A stretch of 64,000 nt of DNA, taken from the NCBI RefSeq assembly GCF_018336975.1, contig NZ_CP025572.1, forward strand, positions 4,622,162-4,686,161, in the 5' to 3' direction. Below, piece after piece: positions 52,311-63,180 of this stretch. Within the stretch, counting starts at the first letter, position 1; each line of letters opens with the position of its first letter. The position numbers and the translations under genes were made by a program. This DNA is from Marinomonas sp. CT5 (GTDB lineage Bacteria; Pseudomonadota; Gammaproteobacteria; Pseudomonadales; Marinomonadaceae). A model generated the notes under the pieces. That model saw only the letters and a program-made list of their open reading frames with translations. It had not been told where the DNA came from and did no database searches.

Positions 52311-54143
52311 GTGACAGACATTTCATCCACACCAATACTGACCGTCGAGAATTTATCGGTAGAATTTGGTCAATCTCGTGTCATTGACGATCTTAATTTT
52401 TCCGTCATGGCAGGCCGAACACTGGCTATTGTTGGAGAGTCAGGGTCAGGAAAATCTGTTACATCACAATCCATTATGCGTTTAGCTGAGGGAACTGGAG
52501 CAACTTACCCAACAGGACGGATCCGGTTTACTTCCGAACAAGGGGAAGTGGATTTATTGACGTTGTCACAAGACAAAATGCGCTCTATTCGTGGTAAAGA
52601 TATTGCGATGATTTTCCAAGAGCCAATGACCTCATTAAATCCTGTTTTTACTATCGGCGATCAAATAGCCGAATCCCTCTCTTTACACAAAAAAGTTAGT
52701 AAAACAGACGCTCTCGCGGAAAGTGTCAAGTTACTTAAAATGGTTCGCCTTCCCGATGCAGAAGAAATGCTCAAACGCTACCCTCATCAATTATCAGGCG
52801 GAATGAGGCAACGTGTGATGATTGCTATGGCATTGGCTTGTCGTCCAAAAGTGTTGATCGCTGACGAACCCACCACAGCACTTGATGTCACCATTCAAGC
52901 ACAAATCTTAACCATCCTTAGTGACTTACAAAAAGAGCTCGACATGGCGGTGATTTTTATCACTCACGACATGGGAGTCGTCGCAGAAATTGCAGACGAT
53001 GTGGTTGTCATGTGGAAGGGAAAGAAAGTTGAACAAGGACCAGTAAAAGACTTGTTTGCCAATCCTCAGCACTCTTATACCAAAGCTTTGTTATCTGCCG
53101 TGCCAAAACTTGGAAGTATGGCCGGAGAAGCTTTCCCCAAACGTTTTCCGATTACAGTAATGGATGATGGAACACCTCGCCAAGTAGGAAAAGAAACAAT
53201 ACAAGATACCGCACGCTATAATGAAAACCCATTATTATCAGTCCGTAACCTTGTTACACGCTTCGATAGTAAAAAAAGCTTTTGGGGAGGCGTCACGCAC
53301 CGAGTGCATGCGGTAGAAAACGTCAGCTTTGATATCTTTCGTGGCGAAACATTAGCTTTGGTCGGAGAATCTGGTTCCGGTAAGTCAACGATTGGGCGCA
53401 CCATACAACAGTTGCAGAAAGCCACCAGCGGGGATATTAGCTTTGAAGGCAAGCCTTTTACCTCCTTGAGTAAACGAGACCGACAGCGTTTACGTCGAGA
53501 AATCCAATACATTTTTCAAGACCCTTTAGCTTCACTTGATCCTAGAAAGACCATAGGTTTTTCTATTGCCGAACCAATCAAAACTCACAACCTTATTCGC
53601 GGTGAAAAAAATATTCAAAAGCGTGTTCATGAGTTATTGGAACGTGTTGGCTTAACGGCTGAACAGGCTAAACGCTATCCTCATCAATTCTCAGGTGGCC
53701 AACGTCAGCGTATTTGTATTGCCCGAGCATTGGCATCGAATCCCAAATTAATTATTGCCGATGAAGCCTTATCTGCGCTCGATGTCTCTATTCAAGCCCA
53801 GATCATCAATCTCTTCATGGAACTGCAAGAAGAACACGGCATTGCTTATTTGTTTATCAGTCATGATATGGCAGTTGTTGAAAAAATGAGTCACCGAGTC
53901 GCTGTATTATATCTTGGTCAAGTAGCCGAGCTTGGTTCTCGCCAACAAGTCTTAGAAAAACCAACCCATCCTTACACACAGCGCTTGCTTAGTGCCGTCC
54001 CCATTGCAGATCCAACCATTGAAAGAGATTTAGGACGCCTTAGCGGCGAAATCCCAAGTCCAGTCAGACGTGTAGGTGATGAACCTCGGATTCTTCCACA
54101 TAAAGAAATCGCCCCGGGACACTTTGTCGCCGAGGCACCATAA
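52311..54143 (+). CDS. Fused peptide ABC transporter ATPase (DppD-DppF type)
   Basis: 610 residues: two ABC ATPase domains in one chain, as in glutathione importer GsiA. The first has [32 protein letters not shown] and FITHDMG. The second has [35 protein letters not shown] and [13 protein letters not shown] start at 52311, eight bases after AAGGA, is preferred over the upstream GTG at 52269, which lacks a ribosome site. It is the first gene of the operon and powers the DppBC-like permease genes behind it. Confidence 0.92.
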   Translation: MTDISSTPILTVENLSVEFGQSRVIDDLNFSVMAGRTLAIVGESGSGKSVTSQSIMRLAEGTGATYPTGRIRFTSEQGEVDLLTLSQDKMRSIRGKDIAMIFQEPMTSLNPVFTIGDQIAESLSLHKKVSKTDALAESVKLLKMVRLPDAEEMLKRYPHQLSGGMRQRVMIAMALACRPKVLIADEPTTALDVTIQAQILTILSDLQKELDMAVIFITHDMGVVAEIADDVVVMWKGKKVEQGPVKDLFANPQHSYTKALLSAVPKLGSMAGEAFPKRFPITVMDDGTPRQVGKETIQDTARYNENPLLSVRNLVTRFDSKKSFWGGVTHRVHAVENVSFDIFRGETLALVGESGSGKSTIGRTIQQLQKATSGDISFEGKPFTSLSKRDRQRLRREIQYIFQDPLASLDPRKTIGFSIAEPIKTHNLIRGEKNIQKRVHELLERVGLTAEQAKRYPHQFSGGQRQRICIARALASNPKLIIADEALSALDVSIQAQIINLFMELQEEHGIAYLFISHDMAVVEKMSHRVAVLYLGQVAELGSRQQVLEKPTHPYTQRLLSAVPIADPTIERDLGRLSGEIPSPVRRVGDEPRILPHKEIAPGHFVAEAP

Positions 54144-54193
54144 CTATAAAGAGCTATCCAACGATCACAAAAGACAGAACGGAGCGTTAAATA

Positions 54194-55723
54194 ATGAACA
54201 GTAAAAAGACGTTAGGGTCGATTTTTAAAGCCCTCGCTATTACCAGCAGCTTAACTGCTGCAAGTTTCAGCTTTGCCAGCACATTAACAGTATCTTCTCC
54301 ACAAGATCCCGGTAGCTGGGACCCAATTGATACTTTTTTGGTGAATTGGGCTTCTGTAGCCACCAATATCTATGATGGCTTAACCTATCGTGGTCCAGAC
54401 TTGAAATTGCAACCTGGTCTTGCAACATCTTGGCAGCAACTGGATGACGGTAAGCGTATTCGTTTTACACTACGACAAGGGGTTAAGTTTCACGATGGTG
54501 AAAATTTTAATGCTGCTGCAGTAAAGTTCACCTTTGATCGTTTGATGGGTGACGAAGGTAAAAAAGGGCCACAACGCTCTAATTATTCAGCCATAGATTC
54601 TGTCGAGATCATTGACGACTACACAGTCGATTTTCACCTTAAAGCTGCGGATCCAGTCTTATTAACCAAGCTTGCCGGCTATGGTGCGATGATAGTGCCA
54701 CCAAAATATATCCAAGAAAAAGGCGAAGATTTTTTTAACACCCATCCTGTTGGAACCGGTCCGTTTAAATTTGCTTCTTACGAACCAAAAGTTGGTATTA
54801 AATTGGAAGGCTTTGCAGGCCATTGGGGCGGCGCGCCAAAGTTAACTAACCTAAATTACCGCTTCATCAGCGAACCTTCAACGGCCGTTGCAGAACTTCA
54901 ATCTGGTCGCGTTGATTTGATAATTCCGCCAACTATCCCGATTGGAATGATCACAACGATTGAAAAAGATCCCAACCTTGAAATCGCAACGACGATTAGC
55001 CCAACAGTTTATGCTATGCGGTTCAACACCAAAAACGGCATAACGAAGGATGAAAAAGTACGTAAAGCCTTAATTTACGGTGTGGATCGTCAGGCCATCA
55101 TCAACTCCATCTTGGGTGGCCAAGCGGCACAAATTGCCAGCTTCCAAAGTGCTATTTCATTTGGTGATGACCCTAGTATGTCACCACTGCCCTATGACCC
55201 CACAAAAGCGATGCAACTATTAAAAGAAGCGGGAGTTAAACCGGGTACTAAGATTCAAATCGATATTCGCGGTAACGACGCCACCTTCAATGAAGTGACG
55301 CAAGCAATAGCCAGTTATCTGCAAATTATAGGACTAAACGCCACCATCAAACCCTATGAAACCAATGTTTTACTTAATGACATTATTCCCGCTGGCAAAA
55401 CAGGTGAAATGTTCCAGCAATCTTGGGGTGGATGGACATTAGACTACGATAATACTGCGTATTTCATGTATCACACAGGCGAAAAATGGAATCCATACGA
55501 CAGTGACCCAGTGTTAGATAAGAAGTTAGAGTCTCAGCGCTCTATAACTGATCGCGCTAAGCGATTAGAAATACTCCAGTCTATCGCAAACTACACTGCC
55601 AATAGGGCACTAGAAATGCCTTTGTATAATTTAAACGCTATTTTCGCTGTCTCTAAAAAAGTGAAAAACTTTACTCCTGTACCTGATAGCCGTTTGCGTT
55701 TAAACGAAGTTACAGTGGAATAA
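54194..55723 (+). CDS. Peptide ABC transporter substrate-binding protein (SBP_bac_5)
   Basis: 509 residues. A signal peptide (ALAITSSLTAASFSFA) precedes a family 5 binding protein: GLATSWQQLDDGKRIRFTLRQGVKFHDG, HPVGTGPFKFASYEP and RFNTKNGITKDEKVRKALIYGVDR. It captures peptides, possibly glutathione-like, for the permease. It is followed by two hairpins before the permease genes. The exact ligand cannot be read from the sequence. Confidence 0.92.
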   Translation: MNSKKTLGSIFKALAITSSLTAASFSFASTLTVSSPQDPGSWDPIDTFLVNWASVATNIYDGLTYRGPDLKLQPGLATSWQQLDDGKRIRFTLRQGVKFHDGENFNAAAVKFTFDRLMGDEGKKGPQRSNYSAIDSVEIIDDYTVDFHLKAADPVLLTKLAGYGAMIVPPKYIQEKGEDFFNTHPVGTGPFKFASYEPKVGIKLEGFAGHWGGAPKLTNLNYRFISEPSTAVAELQSGRVDLIIPPTIPIGMITTIEKDPNLEIATTISPTVYAMRFNTKNGITKDEKVRKALIYGVDRQAIINSILGGQAAQIASFQSAISFGDDPSMSPLPYDPTKAMQLLKEAGVKPGTKIQIDIRGNDATFNEVTQAIASYLQIIGLNATIKPYETNVLLNDIIPAGKTGEMFQQSWGGWTLDYDNTAYFMYHTGEKWNPYDSDPVLDKKLESQRSITDRAKRLEILQSIANYTANRALEMPLYNLNAIFAVSKKVKNFTPVPDSRLRLNEVTVE

Positions 55724-55752
55724 AACTCTAACTTCTCTCTATTCGATAAGGC

Positions 55753-55837
55753 GCATTGCTCAGAACACTAACCTATAACTGGGCAATGCAACTTATTTTT
55801 TAAGACTGCCCTATCAGGTTGTCTTAAAAAATAAGTT
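55753..55837 (+). other. Tandem intercistronic hairpins between binding protein and permease
   Basis: GCATTGCTCAG (55753-55763) pairs with CTGGGCAATGC (55779-55789) with one G-U. Directly after it AACTTATTTTTTAAGAC (55790-55806) pairs perfectly with GTCTTAAAAAATAAGTT (55821-55837). The second stem is 17 bases. They lie inside the operon and may protect or partly stop the mRNA, giving more binding protein than permease. Confidence 0.7.
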
Positions 55838-55855
55838 CAATTTAAAGGAAAGGTC

Positions 55856-56779
55856 ATGGCAAACTTTTTAATGAAACGATTTCTGCAAGCGGTATTCGTA
55901 CTGTTAGCAGTCACCTTAATCGTTGCTTTTGCTATACGTTTAACAGGGGATCCAGCACTTATGCTGACTCAAGGGGCCGGCAGTGTGACTGAAGCTGACC
56001 TGATGTTAATTCGTGAAGCATTGGGCATCAATAAGCCCTTTTTTGTTCAGTATTTTGAATTTCTAAAAGGCTTATTCAGCTTCGATTTTGGTCGTAGTTT
56101 CTTAGGTGGAACACCGGTTGCCGATCTAATTAGTAAATCCTTACCAGCCACGTTAATGCTGGCCTCAGCGGTTATGTTTGTATCGATCGTGATCTCTATC
56201 CCTTTGGGTATTAAAGCGGCCGTTTCTAAAGGTAAATGGGTCGATCAAACTATTCGAATCGTCTCTTTAGTTGGTTTGTCTTTTCCCAACTTTTGGCTAG
56301 CTCTAATGCTGGTGCTGATGTTTTCTGTATGGCTACAATGGTTACCACCAAGTGGAATGAATGGCTTCACTAGTTTCTTAATGCCTGCTTTCACCATGGC
56401 GATTATTTTAACCGCCATCAATGTACGCCTTGTTCGTTCATCAATGCTTGAAACCCTTCAGTCACAATACATTATGGTGGCAAGAGCTAAAGGACTAAGC
56501 GAAAACACCGTGCTTTATAAACATGCCTTACGCAATTGTGCGATTCCACTCATCACATACTTCGGTCTACAGTTCGGTGGGCTACTTGGCGGTATTGTCA
56601 TCATCGAACGCGTTTTCAACTGGCCTGGCCTTGGAACATTGGCTTTCGATGCAGTGAGTAGCCGTGATTATCCAGTATTACAGGCCGTTATCACCATTTT
56701 ATCCATGCTCATCGTTAGCGTTAACCTGTTGGTTGATATTGCGTATGGCTTGATCGATCCACGCATTCGTACGGAGTAA
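55856..56779 (+). CDS. Peptide ABC transporter permease (DppB/GsiC type)
   Basis: 307 residues with about six membrane helices. It has FLMKRFLQAVFVLLAVTLIVA and IRLTGDPALML at the start and the EAA loop MVARAKGLSENTVLYKHALRN. It forms the channel with the following DppC-like subunit. AAAGG lies before the ATG. Six bases separate its stop from the next gene. Confidence 0.93.
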   Translation: MANFLMKRFLQAVFVLLAVTLIVAFAIRLTGDPALMLTQGAGSVTEADLMLIREALGINKPFFVQYFEFLKGLFSFDFGRSFLGGTPVADLISKSLPATLMLASAVMFVSIVISIPLGIKAAVSKGKWVDQTIRIVSLVGLSFPNFWLALMLVLMFSVWLQWLPPSGMNGFTSFLMPAFTMAIILTAINVRLVRSSMLETLQSQYIMVARAKGLSENTVLYKHALRNCAIPLITYFGLQFGGLLGGIVIIERVFNWPGLGTLAFDAVSSRDYPVLQAVITILSMLIVSVNLLVDIAYGLIDPRIRTE

Positions 56780-56785
56780 CACAAG

Positions 56786-57637
56786 ATGTCAGCCAAGCGT
56801 TTTAATGTCAGTTTGTCTCAATATAAGAGCTTAGAGTTCATTCTCGGCGTGTTACTCACTGGAGGAATCTGCTTTTTAGTACTGTTTTCTGATTTCTTAT
56901 TTCCAGGAGCCGATAAAATCAATTTATCCGCTCGCTTATTAGAGCCTTTTACTCATGCTGGGCATTTCTTTGGTACAGATCCACTAGGACGAGATGTGAT
57001 GGCTCGCGTTGTATCAGGCGGTAAAATTTCCTTGCAAGTGGGCTTTTTATCTGTAGCAGGCGCCGTGGTATTCGGCGTAATAATGGGATTAATCTCAGGT
57101 TATTACCGAGGTTTCTGGGATGTCATTGTAATGCGTTTTGCCGATGTACAACTGGCCATGCCATTTATTCTTTTAGCCATTACATTTATTGCCATTGTTG
57201 GCGGTGGCTTAGCAAACATGATTTTCTTGCTAATTATCTCTCAATGGGTTCAATACGCTCGATTAGTTAGAGGATCAGTGTTATCTCTGCGTGATCGAGA
57301 ATTCATCCAGTCAGCACAAGCCATTGGGGTTAGTCACTTTAGTATTTTATTTCGTCATTTACTGCCGAACCTTATTGGTCCTGTCATCGTACTAATGACT
57401 CTGAATGTGGCAAACAACATCTTGCTAGAAAGTAGTCTAACTTTCCTTGGTCTTGGCGTAGATCCATTAACTCCAAGCTGGGGGGGCATGCTCGCTGATG
57501 GCCGTACTTACATTCAAAATGCTTGGTGGGTCAGTGTGTTTCCAGGCTTCGCTATTTTATTAACGGTTCTAGGATTGAACCTTCTAGGTGATTGGCTTCG
57601 TGACAGCCTTGATCCGACAGGTAGGACATCACGATGA
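56786..57637 (+). CDS. Peptide ABC transporter permease (DppC/GsiD type)
   Basis: 283 residues. HFFGTDPLGRDVMARVVSGG is the DppC/OppC start motif; the EAA loop is FIQSAQAIGVSHFSILFRHLLPN, and the end is LGDWLRDSLDPTGRTSR. It is the second channel subunit. Its TGA overlaps the ATG of the carboxypeptidase gene by four bases (ATGA), so the peptidase belongs to the transport operon. Confidence 0.93.
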   Translation: MSAKRFNVSLSQYKSLEFILGVLLTGGICFLVLFSDFLFPGADKINLSARLLEPFTHAGHFFGTDPLGRDVMARVVSGGKISLQVGFLSVAGAVVFGVIMGLISGYYRGFWDVIVMRFADVQLAMPFILLAITFIAIVGGGLANMIFLLIISQWVQYARLVRGSVLSLRDREFIQSAQAIGVSHFSILFRHLLPNLIGPVIVLMTLNVANNILLESSLTFLGLGVDPLTPSWGGMLADGRTYIQNAWWVSVFPGFAILLTVLGLNLLGDWLRDSLDPTGRTSR

Positions 57638-59388
57638 GCACTATTTTTTCTTCCACTCAGACTCCAACCTTACAGCAATTGATCAAGCAATTTGGTAAGA
57701 CAGAATATCAAGGCCAATTAATAGAAGCATGGGTATTTGCCAATCAAGAACATCGTCAATATGCCGAATCAGCTTTACTAGAATTAGGAGTCAAAGCCAA
57801 ATTTAGAAGTGCTTATAAACCACTTTTGCACTTTTTTTTAGAAGAAATGGACGTTATTTCGAGTAATGTTACTCGCATTGAAGTGCACTACCCCGTTGAT
57901 CAATCTGCATCGGAAAAGCGTTTTCTACTAGAGACCTACCCGCTTTCTACTTTGGTGGGAAAAGCAAAGATTCATTTTGTCGCTCACTCTAAAGCGTCTT
58001 ATTTTTACGATGTTATCCTTCGATCTGAAACAGGTATTCAAACGCAACATAAAGTATTCGCTCCTAATCATCTGCATCTAGATTTTACTAATCAAACACA
58101 TCTGTCACCAACAGGTTGGTTAAAAATCACAGATACCGCCGGAAAAACCACGGTGAATGAGCGTTTAATAACTGATTACGAAACCCTGTTTAACGCTGGT
58201 ATGGCAGCTATTACAGAACATACTTGGAAAGAAAACGAACCCTATTTCGAAGAATTAAATATCCAAGTGTCCCTGCCTTGGAAAGACCAACCTCTCCCTT
58301 ATCGGCATGAAGTTATTAGTCTATGCGAAGCTTTGCATGAGGATTTCTATTTTTCATTACAAGAATGGTTCAAAGCAAAAGCGGGTTACCTTCCTAGTGA
58401 AAGGATTAGTCAGCCGGGTCAAATTGTTCCAGAGATACATTATTCAGAAACGAATGACCTAACAATCGCCATAGAAACAAGAGTATATCAAACAGAAAAC
58501 TCGGCAAGTCAGCAAAGCCTAGAAACGGCCGAAGGGCCAATCAGTATGTCGCAAGTTGAAAATGAACTCGCGAAAATCACAGGTGATATTTTTACGGCTG
58601 ATACAATAGCAGGCCGAAAAGTAAATGCTCGCTACCACCCAGGCCAAGACTTCTCTGTGATGATTAGTGGTGGACAACACGCTAATGAAACAACCGGTGT
58701 TGTTGGAGCTTTGCGTGCAGCTCACGTTCTGAATCAACAAGAAGGCAGCCATTTTACGATCTCGCCATTGGAAAATCCTGATGGTTACGCTTTGCACCAA
58801 AGGTTAATCAAAGACAACCCGCAACATATGCATCATGCTGCTCGCTACACAGGATTGGGTGATGATTTGGAGTATAGAGACACAGGCATTCTTTACGAAA
58901 AAGAAATTCGCCATAAAGCTCGACAAATAAGCCAAGCACAGTTGCATATTAACCTTCATGGTTATCCATCTCATGAATGGACTCGGCCTCTTTCTGGTTA
59001 TGTTCCTCACGGTTTTGATATGTGGACTATACCAAAAGGTTTTTTCTTAATTTTACGTCACAGCATGAATGAAAAATGGGCGGCCTATGCCGAAAAATTC
59101 ATTCAACAAGTCACACTAAAACTGAGCAATATTCCAGGTGTATTGGCGTTTAATCATGAACAAATTGAGCTTTATAAGAAGCATGCAGGAGAAACAGACT
59201 TTCGTATAATAAACAGTTTTCCTTGTCTTATTTCTCATGGCAAACCCGAAGACATTCCTATACAACTTATTACTGAATATCCTGATGAAACCATCTATGG
59301 GGAGCATTTCATTACGGGCCATGACGTACAGAAAGCCACCGTCTTAGCCGCCTACGAAGTACATCAGCGGCTATCTTCGAACTCATAG
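57634..59388 (+). CDS. M14-type metallocarboxypeptidase of the peptide transport operon
   Basis: 584 residues without signal peptide or membrane segment, so cytoplasmic. The first 330 residues are unlike known domains I can name. From about 345 the M14 zinc carboxypeptidase pattern appears: SGGQHANETTG (HxxE zinc ligands), LENPDGYALHQRL, and the third ligand in HINLHGYPSHEW. It probably cleaves peptides or amide compounds imported by the upstream ABC system. It is translationally coupled to the permease and is the last gene before a hairpin at 59396. Confidence 0.82.
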   Translation: MSTIFSSTQTPTLQQLIKQFGKTEYQGQLIEAWVFANQEHRQYAESALLELGVKAKFRSAYKPLLHFFLEEMDVISSNVTRIEVHYPVDQSASEKRFLLETYPLSTLVGKAKIHFVAHSKASYFYDVILRSETGIQTQHKVFAPNHLHLDFTNQTHLSPTGWLKITDTAGKTTVNERLITDYETLFNAGMAAITEHTWKENEPYFEELNIQVSLPWKDQPLPYRHEVISLCEALHEDFYFSLQEWFKAKAGYLPSERISQPGQIVPEIHYSETNDLTIAIETRVYQTENSASQQSLETAEGPISMSQVENELAKITGDIFTADTIAGRKVNARYHPGQDFSVMISGGQHANETTGVVGALRAAHVLNQQEGSHFTISPLENPDGYALHQRLIKDNPQHMHHAARYTGLGDDLEYRDTGILYEKEIRHKARQISQAQLHINLHGYPSHEWTRPLSGYVPHGFDMWTIPKGFFLILRHSMNEKWAAYAEKFIQQVTLKLSNIPGVLAFNHEQIELYKKHAGETDFRIINSFPCLISHGKPEDIPIQLITEYPDETIYGEHFITGHDVQKATVLAAYEVHQRLSSNS

Positions 59389-59395
59389 CAAAAAT

Positions 59396-59428
59396 ATAGA
59401 TCGGACAAAGAGTATTTGTCTGATCTAT
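59396..59428. terminator. Hairpin after the peptide transport operon
   Basis: ATAGATCGGACAAA pairs with TTTGTCTGATCTAT (one G-U) across a five-base loop, eight bases after the peptidase stop. The T run is better on the minus strand, so it may also end tcdA transcripts. Confidence 0.6.
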
Positions 59429-59549
59429 AGCCTAAAACCTTTTATTACAGATATATCTCAAATAGTTTAAAGGTATCAGATCGGCAGCTAGGCAAAACTA
59501 AAGATGAAAAAATCCATTCCCTAGTAGAGCTGTTCATCCATTTTCAACA

Positions 59550-60356
59550 TCATGCATCGGCTAACTGAGATCCTACTTGATTAGCCTTCTGCGCCAGTTT
59601 TTCCAACACTCGACTGACAGCCACAAAGCCAAAAGTGGCCGTAACAACTGTGCTAGCACCAAAACCTGTATCGCAATTCATCTTGGTTTCTGTATCCCCT
59701 TTTTGGCGTTGCTCGCAAACTGTTCCATTCAACTGTGGGTATTTTAATTGTTCCAAGGAGTACACACATTCGATATCAAAGCGACGTTTGGTATTACGTG
59801 AGAAGTTATAGTGACGTCTTAAAAAGTTGCGCAATTTAGCGGCCAAAGGGTCCTGCTCTGTACGCGATAAATCAGCAATTTGGATCTGCGTTGGATCAAT
59901 TTGACCGCCAGCCCCACCAACGGTGATAATTTTTCGCTTATTGCGCTTACACCAAGCGATTAGAGCGGCTTTTGGCTTTAAGCTATCAATCGCATCAATA
60001 ACATAATCAAATGGCTCAGAAAGCAGCTCAGAGATATTATCTGGAGTAATAAAATCTTCGATGCACGTCACTTGGCAATCGGGGTTAATCAGCTTTATTC
60101 GTTCTTCCATGGCCTCTACTTTGGCCTTACCTATGTTGCCATCCAGCGCATGAATTTGGCGATTGGTGTTAGTGACACACACGTCGTCCATATCGATCAG
60201 TGTAATTTTACCTATGCCTGAGCGCGCCAAAGCTTCCGCAGCCCAAGAACCAACGCCACCAATGCCAATGACACACACATGAGCTTGCGTGAAGTATTCA
60301 TAGGCAGCGTGCCCATATAAACGGCGAATGCCACCAAAGCGTTGATCATTTATCAA
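59550..60356 (-). CDS. tcdA: tRNA threonylcarbamoyladenosine dehydratase TcdA (CsdL)
   Basis: 268 residues of the E1-like/ThiF superfamily. It has the ATP-binding VIGIGGVGSWAAEALARSGIG, LIDMDDVCVTNTNRQIHAL, DFVIDAIDS-like YVIDAIDSLKPKAAL, and an MNCDTGFGASTVVTATFG tail. It cyclises t6A37 of tRNAs to ct6A. In E. coli the gene lies beside csdA-csdE; here the csdA/E-like pair is about 11 kb away on the other strand. Confidence 0.93.
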   Translation of the reverse strand: MINDQRFGGIRRLYGHAAYEYFTQAHVCVIGIGGVGSWAAEALARSGIGKITLIDMDDVCVTNTNRQIHALDGNIGKAKVEAMEERIKLINPDCQVTCIEDFITPDNISELLSEPFDYVIDAIDSLKPKAALIAWCKRNKRKIITVGGAGGQIDPTQIQIADLSRTEQDPLAAKLRNFLRRHYNFSRNTKRRFDIECVYSLEQLKYPQLNGTVCEQRQKGDTETKMNCDTGFGASTVVTATFGFVAVSRVLEKLAQKANQVGSQLADA

Positions 60357-60424
60357 TTTTGTCTCCTCGCAGTGGGTCTACCCTGCGCTTTTCATCCTAA
60401 TACGTGTATTCTTGCACTTAGAAA

Positions 60425-61207
60425 ATGGTAATTAAACTTTATCAATCATTTTGTACTGTGAGCGCTATGATTCAGCAAGCCTTTGAAATGCTTGGGTTAA
60501 CACCAAGAGAAATGCAACTTTATCAAACCTTATTAAAGCTCGGACCCTCTTCAATTCGAGACATTGCCGAACACAGTGGCATTAATCGCGGTACAACCTA
60601 TGAGTCACTAAAACAGCTACAAGGTAAAGGCGTTGTGAGCTATTTCCCTAAAGGAAAGCGACGACTTTTTAGCGCAGAAAATCCCGATATTTTATTAAAT
60701 CTAGCGGAAGAAAAGCGCAACCGCTTGGACAAAACTATCGAAAATCTTAAAAATACGATTATTCCTAATTTGCACCAACAGCAACCAGATTATCATCAAA
60801 CCAATGTTCGTTATTACGAAGGAGATGATGGTATAGAGTGGGTGTTGCGCGACATTTTAAACGTGGTGTCGCAACAAAACCATAAAGAATATTGTGTGTT
60901 TTCTTCTAAACCGATTCGGCCTTTTTTATATCGCCCATTCCCCAACTATACGAAGCAAAGAGTAAAACTAGGTATTAACGTAAAGGTAATCGCCTTAGGA
61001 GATGGTGGTGAAGAAGCCGAATTATCGGAAAGGAAATGGATTAAAACCGAGGGTTCAGTCGACGCCAGTTATATTGCTATCTACCCACCCAAGTGTGCAA
61101 TCATCTCGTTAGCCAGTAACAACTTCCCGTCGGCAGTCGTACTAGATTCAAAAGACATTGCCAAAGCACAGCAGATCATCTTTGATACTCTGTGGAAGAT
61201 GCTTTAA
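60425..61207 (+). CDS. TrmB-family transcriptional regulator
   Basis: 260 residues. The N-terminal winged helix fits TrmB: LGLTPREMQLYQTLLKLGPSSIRDIAEHSGINRGTTYESLKQLQ. A coiled linker (about 90-115) and a C-terminal effector-like domain (VRYYEGDDGIEWVLRDIL) follow. A second Met at 60467 (MIQQAFEML) could be the true start. The target and ligand are unknown. It stands between tcdA (divergent) and the converging atp operon. TrmB proteins are mostly described from archaea, but bacterial relatives exist. Confidence 0.8.
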   Translation: MVIKLYQSFCTVSAMIQQAFEMLGLTPREMQLYQTLLKLGPSSIRDIAEHSGINRGTTYESLKQLQGKGVVSYFPKGKRRLFSAENPDILLNLAEEKRNRLDKTIENLKNTIIPNLHQQQPDYHQTNVRYYEGDDGIEWVLRDILNVVSQQNHKEYCVFSSKPIRPFLYRPFPNYTKQRVKLGINVKVIALGDGGEEAELSERKWIKTEGSVDASYIAIYPPKCAIISLASNNFPSAVVLDSKDIAKAQQIIFDTLWKML

Positions 61208-61239
61208 ACGCCAATCGAGCAAGCCAAATTTCAGTCAAT

Positions 61240-61268
61240 AAAAAAAGCAGCTCGAAAGCTGCTTTTTT
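61240..61268. terminator. Bidirectional terminator between TrmB and atpC
   Basis: AAAAAAGCAGCT pairs with AGCTGCTTTTTT across a four-base CGAA loop. It serves the TrmB gene on plus and the atp operon on minus. Confidence 0.92.
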
Positions 61269-61291
61269 GTCTTTTCCCTCAACCTTTCCGC

Positions 61292-61711
61292 TTATTTCTT
61301 ATCGCGAAACTGCTGAAGTGTACGTAAGCGAGCCATGGCTTCTACCAATTCTGCTGTCGCACGTGAATAGTCGACGTCTGGTTTTTGGTTAGCTAAAAGC
61401 TCTTTAGCATGTGCCTGAGCTTTTAGTGCCGCCTCTTCGTCCAGATCTCTTGCACGAGTGGCTGTGTTAGCCAAGACGGTGACACGGTGCGGTTGAACTT
61501 CTAAGAAGCCACCGGACACGAAGATAAACTCTTCGTCACCATTTTCTTTAACCACACGAACAGGACCTGGTTGCAGAGTCGTCAACAATGGCGCATGTCC
61601 AGGCATAATGCCCAAATCGCCATAGCTGCCTGCAGCCACAAGAGATTGTACCGTACCGGAAAAAATCTCTTGTTCAGCGCTTACGATATCGCAGTGTACT
61701 GTGATAGCCAT
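61292..61711 (-). CDS. atpC: ATP synthase epsilon subunit
   Basis: 139 residues. The beta-sandwich start [22 protein letters not shown] and [20 protein letters not shown] are typical, with a helical hairpin at the end (about 90-139). It is part of the F1 central stalk, linking rotation to catalysis and inhibiting idle ATP hydrolysis. It is the last gene of the atp operon, 63 bases after atpD, with a hairpin in the gap. Confidence 0.97.
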   Translation of the reverse strand: MAITVHCDIVSAEQEIFSGTVQSLVAAGSYGDLGIMPGHAPLLTTLQPGPVRVVKENGDEEFIFVSGGFLEVQPHRVTVLANTATRARDLDEEAALKAQAHAKELLANQKPDVDYSRATAELVEAMARLRTLQQFRDKK

Positions 61712-61735
61712 AAGTTGCCTCTCTTAGTCATACTT

Positions 61736-61763
61736 AGCAAAAGCGCTTAAGTGCGCTTTTGCT
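61736..61763 (-). other. Hairpin between atpD and atpC
   Basis: AGCAAAAGCGC (61736-61746) pairs with GCGCTTTTGCT (61753-61763). It may reduce or stabilise the distal transcript; no T run follows on the minus strand beyond the stem. Confidence 0.55.
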
Positions 61764-61774
61764 TCGCGTGATGG

Positions 61775-63163
<1,389 letters not shown>

Positions 63164-63180
63164 TTAAATACCTAAATACC

